Positions 18,101-24,903 of a DNA stretch of 64,000 bases are shown piece after piece (the first letter of the stretch is position 1; each line of letters opens with the position of its first letter). Both the position numbers and the translations under genes were made by a program. This DNA comes from Kibdelosporangium banguiense (lineage in GTDB: Bacteria > Actinomycetota > Actinomycetes > Mycobacteriales > Pseudonocardiaceae). The notes below the pieces were generated by a model. That model saw only the letters and a list, made by a program, of their open reading frames with translations. It was not told the origin of the DNA and made no database searches. The DNA is taken from NCBI RefSeq assembly GCF_017876405.1, contig NZ_JAGINW010000001.1, forward strand, positions 1,067,203 through 1,131,202, in the 5' to 3' direction.

Positions 18101-19230
18101 TCGGCACCGCAACCGAGCAACTGGCCTCCTCAGAGGAAGTCCAGGCTGCCGCCTACTCGCACTTCTCGCAGGTCGTCTCGGCTCCCGGTGTGCTGCCCGC
18201 AGCCCTGCCCGAACTGGAGGAGACGGATCTCGCTTCGGTCCGGGCAGCGGTTGTCGCGGCTTCGGACCGTAAGACCGCAGGCGAAACCGCGGTGATCACC
18301 AAGCTTCAGGACCTGCAGACAGCCTTGGCCGGCGGCTACGACATCGCCGCCGCGGAACACGCCGGCCTGCTGACCGTGAGCGTCGCCGGCGAAGAGGGCG
18401 GGCGGCCGGTCGCCCTGGCCGCCAAGCAGGTGTCCACGAAACTGGCGGAGCAGCGCGGTTTCCTGGACGAGCAGTACCAGCGAATCTTCGCGGACTACCT
18501 GATCCGCGACCTCGCGGAGTGGCTGCGCGGCCAGATCACCGTGGCCGAAGATCTGGCCCGCCGGATGAACGAGGTCCTCGGCCAGGCCCAGTCCAGCCAG
18601 GGCGTGCACGTCCAGCTGGAGTGGAAGCCTTCCGCCGCACTGGACGACGAAACGCGCCAGGCATTGTCTCTGGTCCGGATGCCGTACGGCGAAAGGACTT
18701 CGGCGCAGGACGCAACTCTGCGCCGAGTCTTCACCGAGCGCATCGAAGCCGAACGGGACACCCATTCCAGCGGCTACGCGGAAATCCTCTCCCGCGCCCT
18801 GGACTACCGCTCCTGGCACGCCTTCACCGTCCGCGTCGCCGACACAGGACCGGACGGCGGCCAACGCGTCAGGCGGCTCCGCCAACTGTCCTCAGGCGAG
18901 ACACGGCTCGTGTCGTACGTAACGCTTTTCGCTGCCGCAGCAGCGTTCTACGACGCCGTCAGCAGCACATCCGACGACTTCAGCCCCCTGCGCCTGGTAC
19001 TGCTGGACGAAGCCTTCGAACGCCTGGACGACCCGACCATCGCCCGCATGCTCGGCCTCCTGGTCGACCTCGACATGGACTGGGTCATCACCTGGCCCAG
19101 CGGCTGGGGCGTCTCCGACAAAATCCCCCGCATGCACATCTACGACGTCCTCCGCCCCCGCAACGGCCGCGGCGTCGCCTGCACCCAGACAACATGGGAC
19201 GGAGCCGCCATGGACCGCATCGACCCCTAG
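15166..19230 (+). CDS. jetC: Wadjet type II JetC-like SMC ATPase (TIGR02680)
   Basis: A 1354-aa SMC/MukB-like ATPase. Walker A GTNGSGKS is at residues 34-41. Long coiled-coil segments rich in Ala, Glu, Arg and Gln span about 270-430, 450-560, 800-930 and 940-1010, separated by a hinge-like globular stretch around 600-780. Near the C-terminus are the signature LSSGETR (about 1241) and Walker B LVLLDEAFERLDD (about 1275-1287). Both head motifs and the ordinary C-terminus are present, so the protein looks intact and active. In Wadjet the motor extrudes DNA loops and triggers JetD to cut small circles. The ATG at 15166 overlaps the jetB stop. A convergent PH-like gene ends inside the jetC stop codon, leaving no room for jetD. 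Confidence 0.88.
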   Translation: MTDRWRLHRGGIVNVWQYAEQTFDFSGGRAIFQGTNGSGKSRTLELLLPLCLDGDLRQLGSKGFDTVSIRRLMLDDYDGGPNRIGYAWVELRRGSGDQEHTLTCGLGVKASKTSQQISDSWRFITPSRVGFDFQLVGADRVPLGSAQLREVLGADCVLEEPAFRAKIAETVYGVPAGRYGDLLHLQRTLRNPDVGLKVLEGQLEQILSDALPPLDAAMIEQLATSFDDLESIRENITRLGTADKALRTFLKTYSDYALAGLRSGADRLRASEDNVKKLGSQAKRLTGELERARADRAEAERAEAELEGGEQQAEETIGALKELPAFRDLQDLQSREKLVAASRSAASAALDVAAKQRVAEDATVDGVVRLLRRLAQDLDSAGEFGESLRTALQATGLDPSLVPALPRMAEHDGETITERVRAKPDPEAEPLPIERKVPPPVAGDELLTALTEAAERAGRAAKEARQRSALTLALHQQAVEQEKQEQRVETLRSSARAAQLEATETAGRRNQANQELITESDVWLEQVRVWREAGPLASASPERPLQLPSIEDLCANPAEARSLATAARQWTAPLVQTARDAAHSAAQRRTETRDAIAERDAELAALRAGKERAPISPDRDAATGAAFYRLVDFRPDLPDADRAGIESALEASRLLNAWVTPEGAVPDLPDVLASPGACVDGPTLADVLVAVEVPDSPVPASRVDALLRGIGLGSGDASMTLSVDGHWRAGSLHGLWSKPAAEFVGAGARAAGRQRRIAELEEELATLRTSLAAAEEQQRSANDVVAEWERHLEKFPGDEELIAKHTRMRTEQEATERANKHAQQLREEHDQMQTRWQATTADLIRQAGDAGLSVRSEDLRQAQQSAAEALGAAERLAEALRQRCRGTVEDLVDATHRYHTAVADRTTAEAEADQRCAEYAAQAGTLSELTGAVGGEAKEIASRLAELESSRKRMRVEMKDVREKITELREQAAKLDALLGTATEQLASSEEVQAAAYSHFSQVVSAPGVLPAALPELEETDLASVRAAVVAASDRKTAGETAVITKLQDLQTALAGGYDIAAAEHAGLLTVSVAGEEGGRPVALAAKQVSTKLAEQRGFLDEQYQRIFADYLIRDLAEWLRGQITVAEDLARRMNEVLGQAQSSQGVHVQLEWKPSAALDDETRQALSLVRMPYGERTSAQDATLRRVFTERIEAERDTHSSGYAEILSRALDYRSWHAFTVRVADTGPDGGQRVRRLRQLSSGETRLVSYVTLFAAAAAFYDAVSSTSDDFSPLRLVLLDEAFERLDDPTIARMLGLLVDLDMDWVITWPSGWGVSDKIPRMHIYDVLRPRNGRGVACTQTTWDGAAMDRIDP

Positions 19231-19760
19231 CCGACTTGTGTATGGCGTGCGTGTAGCTTGCGGAGCTCTTCGTAGGCCTGCGAGAACCGCGATGGGGGCA
19301 GGATGTTCATGTGTTCCTCGTTGCTGGCTGGGCCGTCGAGGCCGTCGAGCTTCCGTTCGCGGAACCAGAGCATGGTGTGGCGGGCACGGCCGTCCTTGAG
19401 GACCAGCCAGGCTGCCATGACCGTTGGTGAGCCGCGTAGCGGAGCGACTCTGGACGGCCGGACCTCGAAGTGGTCGATGTCGGCCCAGCGGACTGTGCTT
19501 GTGCCGAATTCCCAACGGTTTCGTACGCCGTGATCGCTGACGAAACAGCCGCATGTGCGCATCCGGAGGGCTAGGGCGCTGAACGCCACCGCGAAGGCCA
19601 GCGTCGCAGGATGCGCCTGTTCACTGAGCACCGGACTCCACTCGGTCAGCAAGCCCACCAGTAGCAGCCCGGCGATACTGGCACCGATCAACGCGAATGT
19701 GGTGCACCCGTTGATGATCTTGCTGTTCACCGCGAGATGTCTCCATCTGTTCCCGGTCAT
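19227..19760 (-). CDS. PH-like domain membrane protein (paralogue 1)
   Basis: A 177-aa protein with two hydrophobic helices near residues 18-36 and 46-62, then a soluble domain resembling bacterial PH domains: CFVSDHGVRNRWEFGTSTVRW, then IDHFEVRP and a later AAWLVLKDGR. Two related genes lie directly upstream, so this is a tandem family. No function is known; bacterial PH domains of this kind usually sit at the membrane face. ATG 19760 overlaps the stop of paralogue 2 (ATGA). Its stop overlaps the jetC stop on the other strand. Confidence 0.75.
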   Translation of the reverse strand: MTGNRWRHLAVNSKIINGCTTFALIGASIAGLLLVGLLTEWSPVLSEQAHPATLAFAVAFSALALRMRTCGCFVSDHGVRNRWEFGTSTVRWADIDHFEVRPSRVAPLRGSPTVMAAWLVLKDGRARHTMLWFRERKLDGLDGPASNEEHMNILPPSRFSQAYEELRKLHARHTQVG

Positions 19761-20347
19761 GATTGCCCCCAGGTCTTTTGTGCGGCGCGGAGTTCGCGGA
19801 GTGCGTGCTGGACGGCTTTGTCTGTGAGGCCGATGCCGACTTCCTCGCCGGCTGCGAATGCGGGGCCGGCGACGACATCGCCGAGTTTGGTCATGCCCTT
19901 CGCGGGCAGGAACGAGGTTTTGTCGCGGAACACCAGGCTGGTCTGGAGTGCCGAGGAGTCCCTGAGCAGGATCCAGACCGCGTGGGCTCGGAGCATTCCC
20001 GCGTATGAACTGCCCAGGCCTTTGATCATGGGGCGGGTCTCGAATCGTTTCACGTTCGCCCACGGGATGGTCTGTGTTCGCAATATCGAGCGGTTGCGCA
20101 CGCCGATGTCGCTGACGAACACGCCGATCCGACTCATCCGGAACGCGAAGGTCGTCCACGCGGCAAGGAACAGCACCACCAAAAGCACAGCGGGCCACCC
20201 TGGCTGCAGGTGGCCCCTGATGATGATGCCCCGGATCACCAGGAACAGCACGCCCAAGGTCGCGGCGGCCCCTACCGCCGTGAACACCAACGGGGCCACG
20301 ACCTGGACGGGAGTCCCGCCAACGCGCCGCCATTTGAACATGCCCAC
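19757..20347 (-). CDS. PH-like domain membrane protein (paralogue 2)
   Basis: A 196-aa homologue of its two neighbours. Two transmembrane helices (about 15-35 and 45-63) precede VFVSDIGVRNRSILRTQTIPW, then FETRPMIKGLG and AVWILLRDSSALQ. The shared order is TM-TM, VSDxGVRxR, a Trp-containing turn and a final helix with alanines. The GTG at 20347 follows GAGGGG; an ATG two codons later is possible. Thirty-four nt separate it from paralogue 3, so the three are probably one transcript. Function unknown. Confidence 0.75.
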   Translation of the reverse strand: MGMFKWRRVGGTPVQVVAPLVFTAVGAAATLGVLFLVIRGIIIRGHLQPGWPAVLLVVLFLAAWTTFAFRMSRIGVFVSDIGVRNRSILRTQTIPWANVKRFETRPMIKGLGSSYAGMLRAHAVWILLRDSSALQTSLVFRDKTSFLPAKGMTKLGDVVAGPAFAAGEEVGIGLTDKAVQHALRELRAAQKTWGQS

Positions 20348-20381
20348 AGCATCCCCCTCAGCAAGCGGGCAGAACCAGTGG

Positions 20382-20894
20382 CTATGTCGGTTTGCTCGCG
20401 GCTGTGCGAGAGCGGGTGAGCGCGCCCTGCAGCTGCGTGAGGATGTCCTGGGTTTGGAGGTCGGTCAGGAACACACCACGTGTTGTGGGCAGTGACTCCG
20501 AGTAATGTACTGATGTTTCGGCTTCGGTGCCGTCGGCCAGACGGATCCAGATCGAGTAGCCGCCCAGGACTTTCATGGCGGCCTTCGGCTTGAGGCGGAA
20601 CTCCTGGATCGCCGACCACGACCAGGTCTTTGTCCGCAGGAAACCGCGCTGGCGCACGCCTTCCTTGCTGACGTAGAGGTCCATCCGGAAGAGCTGCACC
20701 AAGGCAGCTGTGCCTGCCAGGATCAGCAGGACGGCCAGCAACTGGCCGAATTCGAACTCCGCACCACCGGCCAGGGCCTTCACCACTCCGGTCACGACGC
20801 CCAGCGCGAACACCGCTGCCAGCACCGCAAGACCCCCGGTGACCGCCATCGCACCCCATCGCGGCGCGACGCGCCGCCACTTCAGAGTGAGCAA
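20382..20894 (-). CDS. PH-like domain membrane protein (paralogue 3)
   Basis: A 170-aa protein with two transmembrane helices (about 15-40 and 48-68). The soluble domain starts LYVSKEGVRQRGFLRTKTWSW and continues with EFRLKPKAAMKVLGGYSIWI, the same framework as paralogues 1 and 2. The TTG start at 20894 is preceded by CGGGAGA at a good distance and gives MLTLKWRR, which resembles the KWRR start of paralogue 2. First gene of the three-gene set. Function unknown. Confidence 0.72.
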   Translation of the reverse strand: MLTLKWRRVAPRWGAMAVTGGLAVLAAVFALGVVTGVVKALAGGAEFEFGQLLAVLLILAGTAALVQLFRMDLYVSKEGVRQRGFLRTKTWSWSAIQEFRLKPKAAMKVLGGYSIWIRLADGTEAETSVHYSESLPTTRGVFLTDLQTQDILTQLQGALTRSRTAASKPT

Positions 20895-20960
20895 TCATTC
20901 TCCCGACTGATCGGCTTTTACGCACATTGTAGTGAAATCCCGGTGTGATCGGTGGGCATC

Positions 20961-20966
20961 TACTCT
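20961..20966 (+). promoter_or_regulatory. -10 element of the gluconokinase gene
   Basis: TACTCT ends 6 nt before the ATG at 20973 with no ribosome binding site, a leaderless arrangement. Confidence 0.45.
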
Positions 20967-20972
20967 TGGCCC

Positions 20973-21452
20973 ATGGTCATCGTGGTGATGGGCGTGTCCG
21001 GATCAGGCAAGACGACGGTCGGGCAGGCATTGGCGGCACGGCTCGGCGTGGACTACGCCGAGGCGGACGAGTTCCACCCGCCGGAGAACATCGCGAGGAT
21101 GTCCTCGGGCACTCCCCTGAACGACGACGACCGCCGGCCGTGGCTGAACGCGATCGCCGCGTGGATCGGGAACCATCCGCAAGGTGGCGTGGTGACGTGC
21201 TCGGCGCTGAAGCGCAAGTACCGGGACGTCCTCGCCCGCGGCGGCGACGTCTTCTTCCTGCACCTGGACGGCACGCGGGAGCTGATCGCGGGCAGGCTGG
21301 CCGAGCGTAAGGGCCACTTCATGCCGCCCGCATTGCTGGACTCGCAGTTCGCAGACCTCGAACCGCTACACGAGGACGAGCGCGGCGCCGTGATCAGCAT
21401 CGATGCCACGCCGGAAGAACTCACCGAAGCCGCAATCCGTGCAACTCGATGA
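20973..21452 (+). CDS. gntK: Gluconokinase
   Basis: A 159-aa P-loop kinase that phosphorylates D-gluconate to 6-phosphogluconate, feeding the pentose phosphate pathway. The Walker A GVSGSGKTT starts at residue 7. The family signatures ADEFHPPENIARMSSGTPL, then DRRPWL, then VVTCSALKRKYRDVLARG and HFMPPALLDSQFADLEP are all present, so substrate assignment is firm. ATG 20973 was preferred over an upstream in-frame start at 20952 because a TACTCT -10 box lies between them. No gluconate permease or GntR regulator is adjacent. Confidence 0.94.
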   Translation: MVIVVMGVSGSGKTTVGQALAARLGVDYAEADEFHPPENIARMSSGTPLNDDDRRPWLNAIAAWIGNHPQGGVVTCSALKRKYRDVLARGGDVFFLHLDGTRELIAGRLAERKGHFMPPALLDSQFADLEPLHEDERGAVISIDATPEELTEAAIRATR

Positions 21453-21816
21453 AGCCAGAGTCGCCAGGCTGGCCACGGTCGACGAGACCGGCCGGCCACA
21501 CATAGTCCCGGTCACGTTCGCCCACCGCGACGGAGTAATCGTCATCGCCGTCGATCACAAGCCGAAGTCCACCCGGAATCTCAAGCGGCTGCGCAACATC
21601 CGGGTCAATGCGCAGGTCTCGGTGCTGGTCGACCACTACGACGAGGACTGGTCGCGGCTGTGGTGGATCCGCGCGGACGGAACCGCACGGATCACCGAGA
21701 ACACAGACACCCAGGCCTGGTTGATCGAGAAATACCCGCAGTACCAGGAAAATCCGCCCGAAGGCCCGTTCATCCTGATCACCGTCACCCGTGAAACCCG
21801 CTGGTCATCCTCGTGA
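21439..21816 (+). CDS. PPOX-class F420-dependent oxidoreductase (TIGR03668-like)
   Basis: A protein of about 125 aa with the split-barrel flavin/F420-binding fold. ARLATVDETGRPHIVPVTFA matches the first strand pair of pyridoxamine-phosphate-oxidase-like proteins. KPKSTRNLKRLRNIRVN and VSVLVDHYDEDWSRLWWIRADG match the TIGR03668 group. Such proteins bind deazaflavin F420 and are thought to reduce small organic substrates. The start is uncertain: GTG 21439 overlaps gntK by 14 nt, while ATG 21403 would overlap by 50 nt and add 12 residues. The last 32 nt overlap the convergent DUF397 gene. Confidence 0.8.
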   Translation: MQLDEARVARLATVDETGRPHIVPVTFAHRDGVIVIAVDHKPKSTRNLKRLRNIRVNAQVSVLVDHYDEDWSRLWWIRADGTARITENTDTQAWLIEKYPQYQENPPEGPFILITVTRETRWSSS

Positions 21817-21976
21817 GGAACTGAGCCCAGGAACCAGACGGGACAACCAGGTATCCGTCTTCAGGCGCCTTGCTGTCGCGCACAAGCACATCAGCAGGCA
21901 TTGCTACCTCAACACAGTTGGCAGAGTTCGCCGAGTAGCTGGATGTCCGCCACTCCAGCGGATCGAGGCTGGACAT
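21785..21976 (-). CDS. DUF397 domain protein
   Basis: A 63-aa protein with the DUF397 signature: WRTSSYSANSANCVEVA, then VRDSKAPEDGYLVV and W-x-x-F near the end. In actinomycetes these small proteins are usually encoded next to XRE/DUF5753 regulators and probably act with them, possibly as antitoxin- or antisigma-like partners. ATG 21976 has AGGAG nine nt upstream, inside the end of the XRE gene, and lies 4 nt past that gene's stop. Confidence 0.88.
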   Translation of the reverse strand: MSSLDPLEWRTSSYSANSANCVEVAMPADVLVRDSKAPEDGYLVVPSGSWAQFLTRMTSGFHG

Positions 21977-21980
21977 GCGC

Positions 21981-22823
21981 TCAACTCCTATGCTCCACAA
22001 CCTTCTTCTTCAAGATCGACACCGACTGGTGGAAATCCAGGGCGTTGGCCGTCAACTGAGTCCACGCACCCTGATAAGCCTCGACGTCGCTCTGTTCTTC
22101 AAGGTAGAGACCACCGGTCAATGTGTCGAGAAACGCAAATGTTGCACCATCTCGGAGATGGTAGAGCGTGAACGGGAGACCCATGGCGAAGTGCCCAGGC
22201 AGAGACAACGGCAGCACCTGAACTGTGGCAACACGGTCTTCGACCAAATGCACGATGTGCTCGAGTTGAGCAGCCATGACCTCGCCTCCGCCGACCGGGG
22301 GAATCAGCGCCGCCTCCCCGATCACAGCCCACACCCGGGTCCCGGCCTTGCGCGCCTGAGCCTGTCGCTCCAGCCTGACATCAACACGCTGCATGAGCAC
22401 ATCCACGTCAATGGTCGGATTAGTCAGGCGCATCAACGCCTCGGCGTACTCACGCGTTTGGTACAGGCCAGTGATCACATCGATGGTGAACACTTGACAG
22501 GTCACCGCGTCCGCTTCCAGCTCGAACAAGTCCGCGAGTTTCGGATTGAGGTCCGCTGAGTACTCGTGCCACCAGCCGCGCTTCCGGCTCTGCCGCGCCA
22601 GGTCGGCTAGTGCGTTGGTGATGTGCTTTTCCACGCCGTACGCCTCGCACAACGCGATGACGGTGTCGCCCGTGATGCCCGTCAGCGCGTTCTCGGTGCG
22701 AGAGACCTTGCTCTTGTCGAACCCGATTGCCTCAGCCGCTTGCTCGAGCGTGAAGCCCGCTTGCTGACGAAGCTGGAACAAGGCGTTGGCCACTCGCCGG
22801 CGCCTCAGCGACGGAACGTTCAC
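21981..22823 (-). CDS. XRE-family regulator with DUF5753 domain
   Basis: About 280 aa. Residues 5-65 form a Cro/C1-type helix-turn-helix: LRQQAGFTLEQAAEAIGFDK followed by SKVSRTENALTG. The rest is a DUF5753 effector domain with the typical YQTREYAEALMR, then VDVRLERQ and a C-terminal GLYLEEQSDVEAYQGAW. Proteins of this class with DUF397 partners are abundant in actinomycetes and affect development and antibiotic production (BldB/WhiJ-like systems). I chose GTG 22823 (VNVPSLRRRRV) because upstream codons encode an atypical Cys-rich stretch. It is probably co-transcribed with the DUF397 gene. Confidence 0.88.
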   Translation of the reverse strand: MNVPSLRRRRVANALFQLRQQAGFTLEQAAEAIGFDKSKVSRTENALTGITGDTVIALCEAYGVEKHITNALADLARQSRKRGWWHEYSADLNPKLADLFELEADAVTCQVFTIDVITGLYQTREYAEALMRLTNPTIDVDVLMQRVDVRLERQAQARKAGTRVWAVIGEAALIPPVGGGEVMAAQLEHIVHLVEDRVATVQVLPLSLPGHFAMGLPFTLYHLRDGATFAFLDTLTGGLYLEEQSDVEAYQGAWTQLTANALDFHQSVSILKKKVVEHRS

Positions 22824-22953
22824 CACGGCAACCCCAATCGGGTGATAACAACACTGACAGCATCGCAAGCGTTGCAAACTCGCACTCGTGTTGCCAGTCT
22901 AGACCTCAACACACCGTGGGAACGCAGCAACACACCGTCACTTGGAGATCGCC

Positions 22954-23274
22954 TTGTCCAACATGACCGAACAGTCCACTGTCGACCAGAACGCCGAACC
23001 CGAGCCGTTCCCCACCGACGCGGAGTTCACCCAACTGGTGTCGGAGATGGTCACGGACGAGGCGCCTCGCGTGTTCGCGATCGTGCTGGAGTACGGCGAG
23101 CATGCCGACGCCGAAATCGTCGCCTGGGGCATGGCACTCGACGATGGCGCATACGTGATCACCACCGACAGCGTGAACCAGTATCTACTCGCCGCACCCG
23201 AAAACGCCCTGAACTACCTGCGCGGCGGACCCGGCACCACTCCCCATCTCGTATGGGCCGCTCAGAAATCCTAA
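22954..23274 (+). CDS. Small hypothetical protein
   Basis: A 106-aa acidic protein divergent from the XRE/DUF397 pair. It contains TQLVSEMVTDEAPRVFAIVL and DAEIVAWGMALDDGAYVI, and has no membrane segment or recognised domain. The TTG at 22954 has GGAG 6 nt upstream; ATG 22963 is the alternative. Such genes often accompany XRE(DUF5753)/DUF397 pairs, so a linked regulatory or effector role is possible. Its TAA stop is exactly the sequence duplicated by the IS630 insertion next to it. Confidence 0.65.
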   Translation: MSNMTEQSTVDQNAEPEPFPTDAEFTQLVSEMVTDEAPRVFAIVLEYGEHADAEIVAWGMALDDGAYVITTDSVNQYLLAAPENALNYLRGGPGTTPHLVWAAQKS

Positions 23275-23292
23275 GTGGTCGGTTTCGGAAGT
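23275..23292 (+). repeat. Left terminal inverted repeat of the IS630 element
   Basis: GTGGTCGGTTTCGGAAGT at the left end pairs with the right end. Confidence 0.88.
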
Positions 23293-23314
23293 CCTTCGGG
23301 GGTTGGTCGGGTAG

Positions 23315-23647
23315 TCAGGTGGGGTCACCAAGGTAGAGACCGCAGGCGCAGTCGAGTGCTTCTTCGGGGCTGCCGATGGGAAGTCCGCTGGGCAGGATCT
23401 GGTCCTCGTAGCGGTCGCTGCTGGCCAGGTAGAGCCCGAAGCCCCAGTGGTGGGCTGATCCGCCGTAGCGCAGCCGGATCAGCGGTTGGGTGGTTCCGTC
23501 GTCCAGGTGGGCTGTCGCGTAGGCGAACTGGCCGCGGTAGCGCACATCCAGGTCGGTGATCTGCGGCCACCGCGCCCGGGCGTGTGTGACGAGCCGGTAG
23601 TGCAGGGAGTGTTTGGTGGACTCGGGCGGGGTGGCCATGACCGTCAT
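23315..23647 (-). CDS. IS630 passenger ORF, hypothetical protein
   Basis: About 110 aa, divergent from the transposase inside the same element. Segments such as DVRYRGQFAYATAHLDDGTT, RLRYGGSAHHWGFGLYLASS and the C-terminus DCACGLYLGDPT look like a conserved small protein rather than a shadow frame. From memory, similar proteins are common in Streptomyces near IS630-type transposases. No catalytic motif is visible. ATG 23647 or ATG 23638 could start it. Possible roles are an accessory transposition factor or a cargo gene. Confidence 0.65.
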   Translation of the reverse strand: MTVMATPPESTKHSLHYRLVTHARARWPQITDLDVRYRGQFAYATAHLDDGTTQPLIRLRYGGSAHHWGFGLYLASSDRYEDQILPSGLPIGSPEEALDCACGLYLGDPT

Positions 23648-23707
23648 CGTGCCGCACTGGCAGGGTGACCGCCGTTGATGGCGGTTGATCATGTATGTGG
23701 GGTGGCG

Positions 23708-24871
23708 ATGCCGGTTGTGGTGGCGTGTCTGGTGCGGGTGACCGGTGCCGTGCGTCGGGAGCTGATCCGGCGGGCCCGGGGCCAGAAGACTGCGTATCGG
23801 GACAAGATCCGCGCGCAGATCGTGCTGCGGGCCGCCGACCGGCAGACCAACACGCAGATCGCGGCCGCGCTCGGGGTGAGTGTGGACACCGTGCGCACCT
23901 GGCGGGGCCGGTTTGCCGAGCACGGCCTGGCCGGGTTGCGGGATCGGCCTCGCTCGGGGCGGCCGTCGCGGTTCAGCGCGGTGCACCGCGCGCAGGTCAC
24001 CGCGCTGGCGTGCCAACTGCCCGCCCAGGCCGGCGCGCCGTTGGCCCGGTGGTCGTGCCCGGAACTGGCCCGCGAAGCCGTCGCCCAGGGCGTCACCGAC
24101 GCGATCTCAGCGGCCACGGTGCGCCGGTGGCTGGCGCGGGATGCGATCAAGCCCTGGCAGTACCGATCCTGGTTGTTTCCCCGTGACCCGGACTTCGCCA
24201 CCAAGGCTGAGCGGGTGCTGGACTTGTATGAACGTCGTTGGCAGGGCAGGAAACTCCGGCCGGATGAGTATGTGATCTCCAGTGATGAGAAGACCTCGAT
24301 CCAGGCCCGGTGCCGCTGCCATCCGAGCCTGCCACCGGGCCGGGCGCGGATGATGCGGGTCAACCATGAGTATGAGCGAGGTGGGGCGCTGGCTTATCTG
24401 GCTGCCTACGACGTGCATCAGGCTCGGGTGTTCGGCCGGTGCGCGCCGGCTACGGGGATCGTGCCGTTCATGGCGTTGGTGGAGCAGGTCATGACCAGCG
24501 AGCCGTATGTCTCGGCCAAGCGGGTGTTCTGGGTGGTGGACAACGGATCCTCCCATCGCGGCAAAGCCGCGATCGATCGGTTGGCCCGCCGGTTTCCCAA
24601 CGCGGTCATGGTACACACGCCGGTGCATGCCTCATGGTTAAACCAGGTGGAGATCTATTTTTCGGTGGTGCAACGCAAGGTGGTGTCTCCCAACGACTTC
24701 ACCGACCTGGCCGAGGTCGAGCAACGACTGACCGACTTCGAGAAACGCTACAACGCGACCGCGAAACCGTTCCGGTGGACCTTCACCCGCGATGACCTCC
24801 ACGATCTGCTCGCTCGCATCAGCCAACACGAACAACAGGCGGTCACCGTCGAGCTCCCCGCTGCCGCATGA
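23708..24871 (+). CDS. IS630-family transposase
   Basis: About 387 aa. The N-terminal half has a helix-turn-helix of the type TNTQIAAALGVSVDTVRTWR followed by GLAGLRDRPRSGRPSRF, and a second winged helix. The C-terminal DDE catalytic domain shows SSDEKTS (first Asp), FWVVDNGSSHRGK (second Asp) and HASWLNQVEIYFSVVQRK (Glu). All three acidic residues are intact. ATG 23708 was preferred; ATG 23678 and TTG 23675 are in-frame alternatives. The reading frame is unbroken, so transposition competence is plausible. Confidence 0.92.
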   Translation: MPVVVACLVRVTGAVRRELIRRARGQKTAYRDKIRAQIVLRAADRQTNTQIAAALGVSVDTVRTWRGRFAEHGLAGLRDRPRSGRPSRFSAVHRAQVTALACQLPAQAGAPLARWSCPELAREAVAQGVTDAISAATVRRWLARDAIKPWQYRSWLFPRDPDFATKAERVLDLYERRWQGRKLRPDEYVISSDEKTSIQARCRCHPSLPPGRARMMRVNHEYERGGALAYLAAYDVHQARVFGRCAPATGIVPFMALVEQVMTSEPYVSAKRVFWVVDNGSSHRGKAAIDRLARRFPNAVMVHTPVHASWLNQVEIYFSVVQRKVVSPNDFTDLAEVEQRLTDFEKRYNATAKPFRWTFTRDDLHDLLARISQHEQQAVTVELPAAA

Positions 24872-24885
24872 TCAACCTACGAGGA

Positions 24886-24903
24886 ACTTCCGAAACCGAC
24901 CAC
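24886..24903 (-). repeat. Right terminal inverted repeat of the IS630 element
   Basis: The reverse complement reads GTGGTCGGTTTCGGAAGT and matches the left end. Confidence 0.88.

Larger units (their letters stand above)
23275..24903. mobile_element. Complete IS630-family insertion sequence
   Basis: A 1629-bp element. The terminal inverted repeats are GTGGTCGGTTTCGGAAGT at the left end and its complement at the right end, matching over at least 18 bp. It is flanked by TAA at 23272-23274 and TAA at 24904-24906, consistent with the TA-containing target duplication of IS630/Tc1-like elements. It carries a transposase and a divergent passenger ORF. Intact ends and an intact transposase suggest recent insertion. 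Confidence 0.9.
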
